Shown one piece after another: positions 21,501 through 29,658 of a stretch of DNA of 64,000 bases. Position 1 is the first letter of the stretch; the number at the start of each line of letters is the position of its first letter. A program made the position numbers and the translations under genes. The notes under the pieces were generated by a model. It was not told the DNA's origin, made no database searches, and worked only from the letters and a program-made list of their open reading frames with translations. The stretch lies in NCBI GenBank assembly GCA_937929935.1, contig CALFUL010000023.1, positions 62,001-126,000 of the forward strand. Direction: 5' to 3'. The stretch is from an uncultured Flavobacteriaceae bacterium (GTDB lineage: Bacteria; Bacteroidota; Bacteroidia; Flavobacteriales; Flavobacteriaceae).

Positions 21501-21911
21501 GGCGAAGGACTAGAAACCTCCTACTCGGCGGAGGTCACAGAATTCAAATCAATTATCATGATAAACATGGGTGAAGGTAAATTCAGATATGAATACTTGC
21601 CCAATGAAGCGCAATTCACACCTATTATGGCAAGTAGTTTTATTGATCTTAATGATGACGGTTTTGAAGATGTGATTATTGCTGGAAACATATACAATAC
21701 TGAAGTTGAAACCCCAAGATTAGATGCCACTTCAGGTTTGGTTTTGATTTCTAATAGAAAAAATAACTATACCCCTATGAATTGGAAAACTTCGGCTTTA
21801 CTTCTTAATGGAAACATTAAAGATATTGAGATTATTAAAAGAAGTAAAGATATGCTCATAATGGCTGTACAAAATGATGGGCCTGTTTTAACCTTTTTAC
21901 GAAATAATTAA
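18576..21911 (+). CDS. FG-GAP/VCBS-repeat lipoprotein with ASPIC/UnbV domain
   Basis: 1111 aa, lipobox LFHSC (Cys ~18). Two sets of FG-GAP/VCBS blades flank a central UnbV-type domain: residues ~70-510 and ~640-1080 contain many Asp-rich calcium loops (DLDNDGLLD, DFNNDGWLD, DFDNDGDLD, DINNDGLPD), and residues ~520-595 (NYLKVKTK...RGYRSAHEKAAHFGLGK...IEWPDG) fit the ASPIC/UnbV module. Such proteins are frequent next to SusCD pairs and are thought to be surface beta-propellers binding glycans or peptides. The role here is inferred. Confidence 0.85.
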   Translation: MNKILLKIFLICLLFHSCKQKNESTKVNSPQDSNIEQKIFKKVKTQHSKLLFQNSISENLETKENLFNYDYFYNGAGVGVEDLDNDGLLDVFFCGNQMENKIFKNLGNLQFEDVSSRAHINNGKSWANGITFVDINNDNLLDIYVSQGGPFEREKRKNRLYINKGNLIFEEKAEFYGLADQGISTQSVFFDFDNDGDLDCLVMNENELYGYDPISLSKMVAKNRENQKYNSSHLYRNDKGSFIDVTKISGVEKPIFGLGLTVSDFNNDGWLDFYIASDYYIPDALFINNQDGTFKDKIKTYTNQVSFYGMGLDVADINNDNLQDIFVLDMAANDHIRSKTLMASMNTKRFDYLINEANYHYQYMYNSLQLNTGAGKYSNIAQSTGMANTDWSWSVLMSDFDHDEDKDVYVTNGYRRYALDNDLQKKVFNAKVQYKNQVPLEVKKRLYNEMPSEKLPNILFENKGALNFEERASDWGLADHSFSNGSAVGDLDNDGDLDIVVNNIDENCFLYQNMTIENNLGNYLKVKTKSEISESFPKVTIHYQDKSQFIETRRVRGYRSAHEKAAHFGLGKTEKIDSLMIEWPDGQIITKFDIKTNTTIVVDKKDAQLKTSSSIKNIATAFKGINPQNIGINFLHKENNYDDFEKEILLPYKQSTLGPFISKGDFNGDTLDDFFIGGASGQSGAIYIQQASGKFIKKENSAFNQDKLSEDMEAAIFDFDNDNDLDLYVVSGGNEFANHSSYYADRLYLNDGNGNMTKIESAELQKFPKSGKSVTAIDFDNDGDQDLLVGNRIVSNKYPVPSSSILYENRNGQLLDVTESKAPQLKDFGIINSIIATNIDNDDYVDFIAVGEWSEIGIFGNNKGVFKRLENNETLPKGWWFSIQETDINNDGLPDYLVGNVGTNIKFTASAEKPFKVFASDFDGNGTQDIVLSKKYKGAYVPVRGRECSSQQMPFIKQKFKSYSDFANADLDDIYGEGLETSYSAEVTEFKSIIMINMGEGKFRYEYLPNEAQFTPIMASSFIDLNDDGFEDVIIAGNIYNTEVETPRLDATSGLVLISNRKNNYTPMNWKTSALLLNGNIKDIEIIKRSKDMLIMAVQNDGPVLTFLRNN

Positions 21912-21979
21912 TTTTCAAAAATTGCTTTGGCATGAAACTTGAATTGTTAAAATTCATATTAACTTTAAATCATTAATTA

Positions 21980-22039
21980 AAAGTGAATTACCCAGTTTAT
22001 AGAACCAATTAATTAACAATTAAATCTATAATTCACTTT
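21980..22039 (+). repeat. inverted repeat in the leader of the 22077 gene
   Basis: AAAGTGAATTA (21980-21990) and TAATTCACTTT (22029-22039) are a perfect 11-bp inverted repeat 38 bases apart, ending 37 bp before the start codon. It could be a long-range mRNA stem or a regulator-binding pair. The surrounding 165 bp gap holds nothing else I recognise. Confidence 0.35.
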
Positions 22040-22076
22040 ACTATTTTTATTATTTTAGCTGTCTTAAAAAAATAAC

Positions 22077-22814
22077 ATGAAAAATATCTTAATAACTCTT
22101 ATCCTCATTTTTACTTTCAGTTCTTCTTTTGCTCAAACGGCAGGAACCATTCATAATGTGGGCGGTATTGGTGGCACAAGTGCTGAATTAAATTATTTAC
22201 TTGGACCCTTAAATCAGAAAAAAGAAAAATTATCTGAAAAAGAATTGGGCATTATTGGTTCAGCATACACCAGCGAAGTATTTTTACCAGGTAAATTATT
22301 TTATGGTGATGAATTTGAAGGCAATGTATTTTATAGATACAACGCATACAATGAAGAAATCGAGGTATCTGACGTTAATTTACCAGGAGCAACCACAAGA
22401 ACCTTAAATAGAGACAAGAAAATAAAATTGATTTCTGTAAACGGTAATTCCATTCAATTTAAAACTTTTATTGATGGTAAGAGGTTAACTCAAAACGGTT
22501 ATTTAACCCAATTAAGAGCTGGTAAATACAATGTATTTAAAAGAGTAGATGTTAAGTATACGCAGAGTCAAAGTGCACAAAATTCATTCATTCCTGCTAA
22601 ACCAGCGCGTTTTACGAAATTCACACAATATTACTTAGAAGTTGAAGGAAAGAACAGGCTTGAAGAATTAGAATTAAGCAAAAGAAAGCTTTTGAAATTA
22701 TTACCACCAGAAGTTGTTGATGATGTTAAGGCCTTTATAAAAGAAAATAATATTGACGTCAAAAATGAGTATGGCGTTTTCAAAATAATCGAGTATTTAA
22801 ACGGAAAAGCATAA
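22077..22814 (+). CDS. secreted protein of unknown function, paralogue 1
   Basis: 245 aa with a Sec signal peptide ending at SSFAQ. I do not recognise a named domain. The mature protein shares LFYGDE-x2-GN, YRYNAYNEE, NGYLTQLRAGKY and ARFTKFTQYYLE with the protein of the next gene, and ends in a short helical region with YLNG. No lipobox, membrane segment or T9SS sorting domain is visible, so it is probably periplasmic. A strong terminator follows, so the paralogues are not one simple operon. Confidence 0.7.
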   Translation: MKNILITLILIFTFSSSFAQTAGTIHNVGGIGGTSAELNYLLGPLNQKKEKLSEKELGIIGSAYTSEVFLPGKLFYGDEFEGNVFYRYNAYNEEIEVSDVNLPGATTRTLNRDKKIKLISVNGNSIQFKTFIDGKRLTQNGYLTQLRAGKYNVFKRVDVKYTQSQSAQNSFIPAKPARFTKFTQYYLEVEGKNRLEELELSKRKLLKLLPPEVVDDVKAFIKENNIDVKNEYGVFKIIEYLNGKA

Positions 22815-22832
22815 ATATATTTCAAGACCATT

Positions 22833-22868
22833 AAAAAAGGGTTGGCACTTATGCCAACCCTTTTTTTT
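22833..22868 (+). terminator. intrinsic terminator
   Basis: A 15-bp perfect stem AAAAAAGGGTTGGCA/TGCCAACCCTTTTTT (22833-22847 with 22852-22866), CTTA loop and T run, placed 19 bp after the stop of the gene at 22077. Confidence 0.92.
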
Positions 22869-22935
22869 GTTAAAATATTTTAAAGTTTGTAAGAAATTAA
22901 AACAAAATGCTTAACTTAATAAAAAACGTACTGAT

Positions 22936-23670
22936 ATGAAAAATATAGCAACAATTCTTAGTCTATTTTTGTGTTCAACTTTTGGCTTTGCTCAACTAGC
23001 GGGTCAACCACAAAATTACTCTGCCAGTGGCAACCAAACTGAAGCACTTTACCAATATGCTCTCGGTACAATTGATGAATCAAACAAAAAAACAAATTTT
23101 GTAGATGAAACAATTGAAGGTTCACCATATTTATCAAATGATTTTGCAGCTACAACGCTCTTTTACGGTGACGAAAATCAAGGCACCATTTACTATCGTT
23201 ACAATGCCTACAATGAAGAGTTAGAAATAAAAGAACAAAACCTTGAGTCAGAGCCAATCAGAGCGCTTTCTAAGGATAAGAGAATTAAAATTTTGGTAAA
23301 AGGCAGACCTATGAGTTTTAAAACTTTTACCAGCAAAAAAGGATTCACGAAAAACGGTTATTTGACACTTTTAAGAGATGGTAACTATAAACTATACCAT
23401 CATTTAGGCGTTACTTTTAAAGATGTAAAAAAGGCAGCAAATTCTTTTGATAAAGGAAGACCAGCAAGGTTTAACCAATTTGATGAATACTATCTTGAAA
23501 ATAAAAGTGGAAAAAAACTAGGAGAAGTTGAATTCTCTAATTCTAAAATTTTAGACATGATTGAGGGTAGCGAAAGAGACGCAGCTGCTTCTTTTTTGAA
23601 GAAAAACAAAATCAAAATTAAATCAATCACTGAATTATATCGTTTTGTTGACCATTTAAACGGACTTTAA
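22936..23670 (+). CDS. secreted protein of unknown function, paralogue 2
   Basis: 244 aa, signal peptide ending at FGFAQ. It is clearly paralogous along its length to the preceding protein, with conserved LFYGDENQG, YYRYNAYNEELE, SFKTF, NGYLTLLRDGNY, ARFNQFDEYYLE and a C-terminal DHLNGL. The start is set by the signal peptide. I cannot name the family. The shared blocks suggest one compact beta-rich domain plus a C-terminal helix pair. Confidence 0.7.
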   Translation: MKNIATILSLFLCSTFGFAQLAGQPQNYSASGNQTEALYQYALGTIDESNKKTNFVDETIEGSPYLSNDFAATTLFYGDENQGTIYYRYNAYNEELEIKEQNLESEPIRALSKDKRIKILVKGRPMSFKTFTSKKGFTKNGYLTLLRDGNYKLYHHLGVTFKDVKKAANSFDKGRPARFNQFDEYYLENKSGKKLGEVEFSNSKILDMIEGSERDAAASFLKKNKIKIKSITELYRFVDHLNGL

Positions 23671-23710
23671 TTTTTAAGCCCTCGAGGCCAATTTAATATA
23701 ACTTTTTTTG

Positions 23711-23746
23711 AAAGCCATCTTGAATCTTTTTCAAGGTGGTTTTTCT
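23711..23746 (+). terminator. intrinsic terminator after the second paralogue
   Basis: AAAGCCATCTTGAA (23711-23724) pairs with TTCAAGGTGGTTTT (23730-23743) in a 14-bp stem with two G-U pairs and a 5-nt loop, followed by T residues. It directly abuts the rlmB -7 element. Confidence 0.65.
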
Positions 23747-23747
23747 T

Positions 23748-23755
23748 TACCTTTG
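23748..23755 (+). promoter_or_regulatory. -7 element of rlmB, likely leaderless
   Basis: TACCTTTG matches TAnnTTTG exactly and ends five bases before the ATG at 23761. Transcription would then begin at or next to the start codon, giving an mRNA with little or no 5' leader. No good -33 TTTG is seen at the standard spacing. Confidence 0.5.
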
Positions 23756-23760
23756 CGGCA

Positions 23761-24516
23761 ATGCAGAAAACTACTCAAATTTACGGTATACGAACTATTA
23801 TAGAGGCTATTAATTCAAATGAACCTATTGATAAGGTTTTTATTCAAAGAGGACTGAAAGGCTCTTTAATTAAAGAATTAGAACATCTACTTAGAAAAAA
23901 TCAAATATCAAATTCATATGTGCCCATTGAAAAGCTTGATCGATTAACCAAAAACAATCATCAAGGGGTGGTAGCTAATATTTCGCCTATAGCTTTTCAT
24001 AACATCAATGAAAAGGTTGAAGAAATTATGTTGAATAAAAAACAGCCGCTATTTCTTTTGCTTGATCAGCTTTCAGATGTTCGTAATTTTGGCGCGATAA
24101 TTCGAACAGCAGAATGCACAGGTGTAGATGCCATTATTATTCAAACAAAAGGGGCTGCTCCTGTTACCGCTGACACCATAAAAACCTCAGCTGGCGCAGC
24201 TTTCAAGGTTCCTATTATAAAAGTTGATCACATTAAAGATGCCATTTTTCATCTACAAGCCTCAGGCATTAAAGTGATTGCCGCCACTGAAAAAACAAAT
24301 CAATCAGTTTATGATATTTCTTTTGATGAAGGTTGTGCCATTGTTATGGGGTCAGAGGGTAGCGGTATTTCGCCTTCTATTTTGAAAGCATCAGATCACT
24401 TAGCCAAACTTCCTTTATTAGGCGACATTGAATCTCTAAATGTATCTGTGGCTTGCGGAGTCTTTTTATATGAAGCAGTACGGCAGCGTTTGAACAGTTT
24501 AAATGAGACTAGTTAG
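23761..24516 (+). CDS. rlmB: 23S rRNA 2'-O-methyltransferase, TrmH/RlmB type
   Basis: 251 aa. A small N-terminal substrate-binding domain (residues ~1-75, IYGIRTIIEAIN start) is followed by a SPOUT domain with the three family motifs: QLSDVRNFGAIIRTAECTG, IVMGSEGSGIS and LNVSVACGVFLYEA. RlmB methylates G2251 in the peptidyl-transferase loop; other TrmH-family targets cannot be excluded. Its stop overlaps that of the convergent rhomboid gene by four bases. Confidence 0.88.
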   Translation: MQKTTQIYGIRTIIEAINSNEPIDKVFIQRGLKGSLIKELEHLLRKNQISNSYVPIEKLDRLTKNNHQGVVANISPIAFHNINEKVEEIMLNKKQPLFLLLDQLSDVRNFGAIIRTAECTGVDAIIIQTKGAAPVTADTIKTSAGAAFKVPIIKVDHIKDAIFHLQASGIKVIAATEKTNQSVYDISFDEGCAIVMGSEGSGISPSILKASDHLAKLPLLGDIESLNVSVACGVFLYEAVRQRLNSLNETS

Positions 24517-25256
24517 TCAACTGAATCATCTGATTTCTTTTTAAAATTATAAATTATTTTTAAGGATTCACTTTCAGGCTCAACCTCATCTTTTGGTGTT
24601 TCAATAAAATTTCCGTCTGCATCAAAATGTTGTAAAAAGACATCATCTTCATCATTAAAATCTTCCTTTTCCCATGGATACTTTTTAGTTGACGGAATTT
24701 TTGATTTTAGTACTGCAGCCAATAACAAACCGCATAGAAATCCCCCTAAATGACCTTCCCAAGAAATTTCATCCTTGACCGGAAATATATACCAAAGCAA
24801 ACCACCGTAAACAAATACTACCATTAATGATAGGGCCACCAAACGGTAGTACGTAGTAATCACACCTTTAAAGAAAATAAAACTTGCTAAAAGATAAATT
24901 ACACCGCTAGCACCAATGTGAAAAGATGGTCTACCAATTATCCATGTAAATAAACCTGCCCCAAAAACTCCTATAACTAGTACCTTGAAGGCAACCTCTT
25001 TATAAAAATAAAAAAGAGAAGCGGTAAGAATTGCTAGCGGAATAGTGTTGTTGTACAAATGCTGTAACGAACCGTGTATGAACGGACTCAGCACTATTCC
25101 GCGTAATCCTAGAAAAGACCTTGGATAAATACCTAAATCATTTAAATTAATTTGAAATTTTAATTCAAACCAATAAACAGTCCAAATCGAAAGAACAGCC
25201 AATAAAGGAGCTACGAGTACCGAATTAGAAAACTTAAAATATTGCTGTTCAATCAT
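24513..25256 (-). CDS. rhomboid-family intramembrane serine protease
   Basis: 247 aa with about six hydrophobic segments. The catalytic dyad is visible: Ser117 in HIGASGVIYLL and His169 in EGHLGGFLCG, on transmembrane segments in the usual order, and the first loop carries the HGSLQHLYNN motif. An acidic ~50-residue tail follows the last membrane segment. Substrates are unknown. It is transcribed towards rlmB and divergently from rarA. Confidence 0.9.
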   Translation of the reverse strand: MIEQQYFKFSNSVLVAPLLAVLSIWTVYWFELKFQINLNDLGIYPRSFLGLRGIVLSPFIHGSLQHLYNNTIPLAILTASLFYFYKEVAFKVLVIGVFGAGLFTWIIGRPSFHIGASGVIYLLASFIFFKGVITTYYRLVALSLMVVFVYGGLLWYIFPVKDEISWEGHLGGFLCGLLLAAVLKSKIPSTKKYPWEKEDFNDEDDVFLQHFDADGNFIETPKDEVEPESESLKIIYNFKKKSDDSVD

Positions 25257-25302
25257 TATATAAAATTAATATAAACACTACTAAAGGTAGTAACATATTT
25301 AA

Positions 25303-25330
25303 TTGTCATTTATTTTATTCATTACATTTA
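25303..25330 (+). promoter_or_regulatory. promoter of rarA, likely leaderless
   Basis: TTG (25303-25305), a 17-nt spacer and TACATTTA (25323-25330) match the Bacteroidota promoter with one change in the last -7 base. The ATG lies only five bases downstream, so the transcript should be leaderless or nearly so. Confidence 0.5.
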
Positions 25331-25334
25331 CGGC

Positions 25335-26612
25335 ATGAATCAACCGTTAGCTGAAAGGGTTCGCCCCAAAAACCTGAAAGAATATATAAGCCAAAATCAT
25401 TTAGTTGGCGAAAATGGTTCATTAACGGCTCAAATTACGCGCGGCACCATTCCTTCTCTAATTTTATGGGGACCCCCAGGCACCGGAAAAACTACCTTAG
25501 CAACCATTATTGCTAATGAAAGCAAAAGACCTTTTTACACGCTGAGCGCCATAAATAGTGGCGTTAAAGACATTCGCGAGGTAATTAACAAGGCCAAAGA
25601 AGGTGGCGGATTATTTACCACCAAAAACCCCATTTTATTTATTGATGAAATTCATAGGTTCAGTAAATCTCAACAAGATTCACTTTTGGGTGCGGTTGAA
25701 AAAGGATGGGTAACCTTAATAGGTACCACCACTGAAAACCCAAGTTTTGAAGTCATACCTGCCCTTCTTTCTAGATGTCAAGTATATATTTTAAATGCTT
25801 TTGGTAAAGAAGATTTAGAAGCACTACTAAAACGTGCTATTAAACAAGATAGCTTGCTGAAAGCCAAAAAAATAAAACTTAAAGAAACTGAAGCCTTATT
25901 GCGTTTTTCAGGCGGCGATGGCAGAAAACTTTTAAATATTTTTGAGTTGGTCATTAATTCTGAAGATAGCAATACCATAACCATTACTGATGATTTGGTC
26001 ATGTCAAAGGTGCAAAAAAATACGGTGCTTTATGATAAAACAGGCGAACAACATTATGATATTATTTCAGCTTTTATAAAATCAATACGAGGCAGTGACC
26101 CTAATGGTGCAGTGTATTGGCTTGCTCGAATGATTGAAGGTGGTGAAGATGTGAAATTTATTGCAAGAAGAATGTTAATTTCTGCTTCTGAAGATATTGG
26201 CCTTGCTAACCCCACCGCCCTAGTTATTGCAAATTCAACCTTTCAGGCAGTAACCACCATTGGGTACCCTGAAGCACGTATTATTCTTAGTCAATGTGCC
26301 ATTTATATGGCCACTTCACCTAAAAGTAATGCTAGTTATATGGCTATTGGTAAAGCGCAGCAATTAGTCAAACAAACTGGTGATCTTTCAGTACCGCTAC
26401 CCCTAAGAAATGCCCCTACTAAATTGATGAAAGATTTAGGATATGGTGAAGCGTACAAGTATGCTCATAACTATGAAAACAATTTTATTGAAGAAGAATT
26501 TTTACCTGAAGAAATCAAGGGTACTACTTTATACCAACCAGGAAATAATCAACGTGAAAAAGCGATAACAGATTTTCTACAAAACCGTTGGAAAAATAAA
26601 TATAATCTCTAG
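25335..26612 (+). CDS. rarA: replication-associated recombination ATPase RarA/MgsA
   Basis: 425 aa, the standard length. AAA+ core with Walker [12 protein letters not shown] (residue ~46), Walker B FIDEIHRF, sensor 1 [11 protein letters not shown] and the tetramerisation/C-terminal domain containing [32 protein letters not shown]. The protein acts at stalled replication forks and interacts with SSB. The 3' ends of this gene and the convergent gene overlap by four bases. Confidence 0.95.
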   Translation: MNQPLAERVRPKNLKEYISQNHLVGENGSLTAQITRGTIPSLILWGPPGTGKTTLATIIANESKRPFYTLSAINSGVKDIREVINKAKEGGGLFTTKNPILFIDEIHRFSKSQQDSLLGAVEKGWVTLIGTTTENPSFEVIPALLSRCQVYILNAFGKEDLEALLKRAIKQDSLLKAKKIKLKETEALLRFSGGDGRKLLNIFELVINSEDSNTITITDDLVMSKVQKNTVLYDKTGEQHYDIISAFIKSIRGSDPNGAVYWLARMIEGGEDVKFIARRMLISASEDIGLANPTALVIANSTFQAVTTIGYPEARIILSQCAIYMATSPKSNASYMAIGKAQQLVKQTGDLSVPLPLRNAPTKLMKDLGYGEAYKYAHNYENNFIEEEFLPEEIKGTTLYQPGNNQREKAITDFLQNRWKNKYNL

Positions 26613-27556
26613 AATTTAATATTCAATTCTTTTGAGATTAATTCATCTTGAAAATAGTACTCAAAAATCCATTTTCCAGCTTGAGAGAACACCACCCCGT
26701 TCAGCTTATCTGTTGATGCAAAGAAAACATTAGGCGATGAACTTTTTCGCAGTTTCATTCTAACTTTTGGTGTGCTGTCAACTAGTTGAAATCCGTTTGA
26801 GATTTCTTGTGCATACAAGGTTCCAAAATCTTTTATCATGACCATATCACTGACATTGTTTGAACTACTGCTCTGTTGTGGTGTAGCCGGCGAAACGGGT
26901 TGTTGTGGTGTTTCTTGCTTTAAAACTTCATTCTCATCTTCATTGACCGTTGCCTTTTTAAAGTTTGATGAAACGGGCGTATTATCTTCATAATATTGTG
27001 TTTCTTCAGTAGCAACTTGCTTAATCATTTTATCTTGTTTCTGATCAACATTAGGTTTTTCTTCTAATGACTTCACATCATTTTTGAAATTTAAGGTTAC
27101 CGTTTCTTTTTGAGGTGTTTTATCAACGAAGTTATGTGACTTTCCTTTAAATGCCTTAAAAGCTTCTCTAATGGCTTCAGAAAATGACGCTTTGTAATCT
27201 TTTTTCTTACTTCTGCCTTGATGGCTAGAAAAAAGCACTTGACCATTACAATCTTTCATAACCAAAGTAGTCTTGGTTGTAAACATCGTAGATTCATCAT
27301 TCAAGCCAACATAAAGGCCTAAACATCTATTTTTTAATAAATCATCAGGTAGTTGACTCTCGTGCACTGTATTAAAACCTTGGTCATTGAACAAATTTTT
27401 AACCAATGAACTTGTTTGGTGCTGATTGTTACTATCAAAGCTTTCGAATTTAAAAGGCACCACAACATACTTGTAGTTGTCAAATTGCGCTTGAACTTCT
27501 TGCAGCATACTTACCAGTACAACAATTGTGAGGATATAGTGTTTCACTTGATTCAT
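26609..27556 (-). CDS. secreted protein of unknown function
   Basis: 315 aa with a signal peptide ending at VQAQ. Residues ~25-140 form a compact domain (YVVVPFKFESFDS, SSLVKNLFNDQGFN, LVMKDCNGQVLFSSHQGRS) that resembles flavobacterial proteins of unknown role. Residues ~150-240 are a low-complexity linker rich in Gln, Glu, Thr and Pro, and the last ~75 residues make a beta-rich domain ([42 protein letters not shown]). No catalytic motif is seen. It precedes the DUF5723 gene region in the same orientation but is separated from it by 76 bp. Confidence 0.65.
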   Translation of the reverse strand: MNQVKHYILTIVVLVSMLQEVQAQFDNYKYVVVPFKFESFDSNNQHQTSSLVKNLFNDQGFNTVHESQLPDDLLKNRCLGLYVGLNDESTMFTTKTTLVMKDCNGQVLFSSHQGRSKKKDYKASFSEAIREAFKAFKGKSHNFVDKTPQKETVTLNFKNDVKSLEEKPNVDQKQDKMIKQVATEETQYYEDNTPVSSNFKKATVNEDENEVLKQETPQQPVSPATPQQSSSSNNVSDMVMIKDFGTLYAQEISNGFQLVDSTPKVRMKLRKSSSPNVFFASTDKLNGVVFSQAGKWIFEYYFQDELISKELNIKF

Positions 27557-27632
27557 TTTTCAGTTATAGTATAGCACATGAAAAAAACGTGCCAAATGAA
27601 GCAAAAATACATCAAAATATGATTTAAACGTT

Positions 27633-29060
27633 CTATTGCTTACTGCCCCAAGATATGATATTTAATCCTAACTGAAAAGACACATAATTTGTATCTAGTG
27701 CATTTTGATAAGCAAACAGGTTATCAGCCATGAAGTACATATTTACAGGCCCTGCTTGTACATTGACTCCTAAGCCAACATTGGTTTGAGAAAACTTATC
27801 AACTGTATACGTTGTTTTTATTGCACCCAGTTTACCAATTCTTCTAGAATAAAACGCTGTCAAGGCAGTTTGAGGACCTCGCGGACGGTTTATTGCATAC
27901 AATTGAGCTCCGATACCATTTGCGTATTTAGGTGGCGCCGAATTTGCTGTAGCATAAGGGCCACAGTTACAATCAATCTCGCGTTCAATTTGTTCGCCAA
28001 AATTATACCGTATTGATGCATTTAGTTTAGTAGGTCTAAATGCGAAATATGAATCTAAATTTTCTTCAAAAGGAGCTAATTCTTCAATGCCATCAATCAG
28101 TCTTTGATAAAAATCTTCATCAGGATTGAGTAAGTCAGCTGGTAATATTATTTCTACACCTTCACTTGATGCGCTACCGTTGATAGTCCAGTTTTTAGGA
28201 TCAGATGAATGATAAATAAAACCTAAATCTAAGAGACTTGCTGTAAATACTAGTTGATCATTTATTTGATGGGTAAGGCCGAAATCAAAACCAACTCCTA
28301 AATCTCCACCAAAGAGTGCTCTTTTAGTAATTAAACTCGCTAATTCTTCTTCTTCAGCAGCTCTTAATACATTAAGACCAGAGGTGCGCATTTCTAAATC
28401 AGCATCAAGTGTTGTTCTCAATAAATTGTTTTCGCCTACGGTATTTTGCAGATATCCCTTATTTTGAGTTGAGCTAAAGTCAACAATTGAAGAATATATT
28501 TTTGCTCTTGCCCCTAGTAACAATTCATTGCTTATTCTTTTATTCACCCCAAAATGATACACTGCAACTACTCCGCCTCTAGTTTTTAAATGACCTAAAT
28601 CAAATCTTCTAAACGTATCTGCATTGCCATCAAAAGCTAATAGCGCATAATCTTTGAACCAATACCCAATAGCATCGCCTTCTAAATAAACACCTAAAGA
28701 ATAAAAATTGTTATTGTTTTTACCACGCCAACCAAAATTTAGAATTTCAGTCTGAAAATTACCGCTTAACTCATCTGATATTTTCATAGAATTTAAGACT
28801 CTTTCTCGAACCTTAGTATTGAAATCAACACCATCATTGGCTAACAAATCATATACTGAAACACCACTTGAACCAAAATAAAATGATTGACCTGAAAGCA
28901 TTGGTAAACCACCAAACCATTTAAAATCAACATCAGTTGCAGGATTCATAAGTAATGACTGCGGAATATCTGAAAAATCATATAGCAGCTGCTTATTTTG
29001 CCCCTTGACAAAAAGGCATGCAAAAAGAAGAAAGATAAAAATTAGGGGGCGGGTTTTCAT
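27633..29060 (-). CDS. DUF5723 family outer-membrane-type protein
   Basis: 475 aa with a signal peptide ending at VKGQ. QNKQLLYDFSDIPQSLLMNPA, NFGWRGKNNNNFYSLGVY and many alternating strands fit the DUF5723 family, which is predicted to form an outer-membrane beta-barrel related to PorP/SprF-like proteins. A Cys pair (DCNCGP) lies in a loop around residue ~360. Its ATG overlaps the stop of the upstream lipoprotein gene (ATGA), so the two are translationally coupled. Confidence 0.72.
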   Translation of the reverse strand: MKTRPLIFIFLLFACLFVKGQNKQLLYDFSDIPQSLLMNPATDVDFKWFGGLPMLSGQSFYFGSSGVSVYDLLANDGVDFNTKVRERVLNSMKISDELSGNFQTEILNFGWRGKNNNNFYSLGVYLEGDAIGYWFKDYALLAFDGNADTFRRFDLGHLKTRGGVVAVYHFGVNKRISNELLLGARAKIYSSIVDFSSTQNKGYLQNTVGENNLLRTTLDADLEMRTSGLNVLRAAEEEELASLITKRALFGGDLGVGFDFGLTHQINDQLVFTASLLDLGFIYHSSDPKNWTINGSASSEGVEIILPADLLNPDEDFYQRLIDGIEELAPFEENLDSYFAFRPTKLNASIRYNFGEQIEREIDCNCGPYATANSAPPKYANGIGAQLYAINRPRGPQTALTAFYSRRIGKLGAIKTTYTVDKFSQTNVGLGVNVQAGPVNMYFMADNLFAYQNALDTNYVSFQLGLNIISWGSKQ

Positions 29061-29599
29061 CTTACTCGAACTCTGAATTTAGCGCTAGATTGTAATTTAA
29101 TTAAAGGGTCATTCTCAATTGAAGTACTTGTTGTACCACTCAAATTAACAGCAGTAACTCTTATTTCTGTAAGGTTTCGAATGATATCAAGATTTCTTCC
29201 TGATGGGCCATAAAATATTTCTCTTTTAATAACGGTAGACGGAGCAGCTTGAATGTTAAAAAATTCAGTGTCTATTAGATTTAAAGTTGCATCTAAAAAC
29301 TCAACTTCAATTTCAAGATCTTTACTAGTGGTATTTGTGATTACATAGGTAATTGAACCATCAATTACACGCTCAGCAAATAATTCATTGCTAAAAGCAT
29401 CAAAATTAAATTCATTACTAAAAACATTTGTATCAGTAGAACTGTTAATTACATTCTCTGAAGCTTCAACAAATAAAAGACTAGCTTCTAAAGTAGGTGT
29501 GACACTTAAATCTTCGACCTGTGCGCTATCTACGGGTTCAGTGCATGAAAAAAAAACCAAACTAGCCGCAATTGCATATATAACCGCAAAACTTTTCAT
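29057..29599 (-). CDS. small lipoprotein coupled to the DUF5723 protein
   Basis: 180 aa, lipobox VFFSC (Cys ~19). The body is beta-rich (ITYVITNTTSKDLEIEVEFLD, REIFYGPSGRNLDIIRNLTEIRVTAVNLSGT) with no motif I can name. The 4-bp overlap with the DUF5723 gene suggests the products act together at the outer membrane. Confidence 0.7.
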   Translation of the reverse strand: MKSFAVIYAIAASLVFFSCTEPVDSAQVEDLSVTPTLEASLLFVEASENVINSSTDTNVFSNEFNFDAFSNELFAERVIDGSITYVITNTTSKDLEIEVEFLDATLNLIDTEFFNIQAAPSTVIKREIFYGPSGRNLDIIRNLTEIRVTAVNLSGTTSTSIENDPLIKLQSSAKFRVRVR

Positions 29600-29658
29600 A
29601 AAACTTTTCTTATTATATGAAACTCTTTAAAATGGTTCAAAGCGTTATTAATATAACT

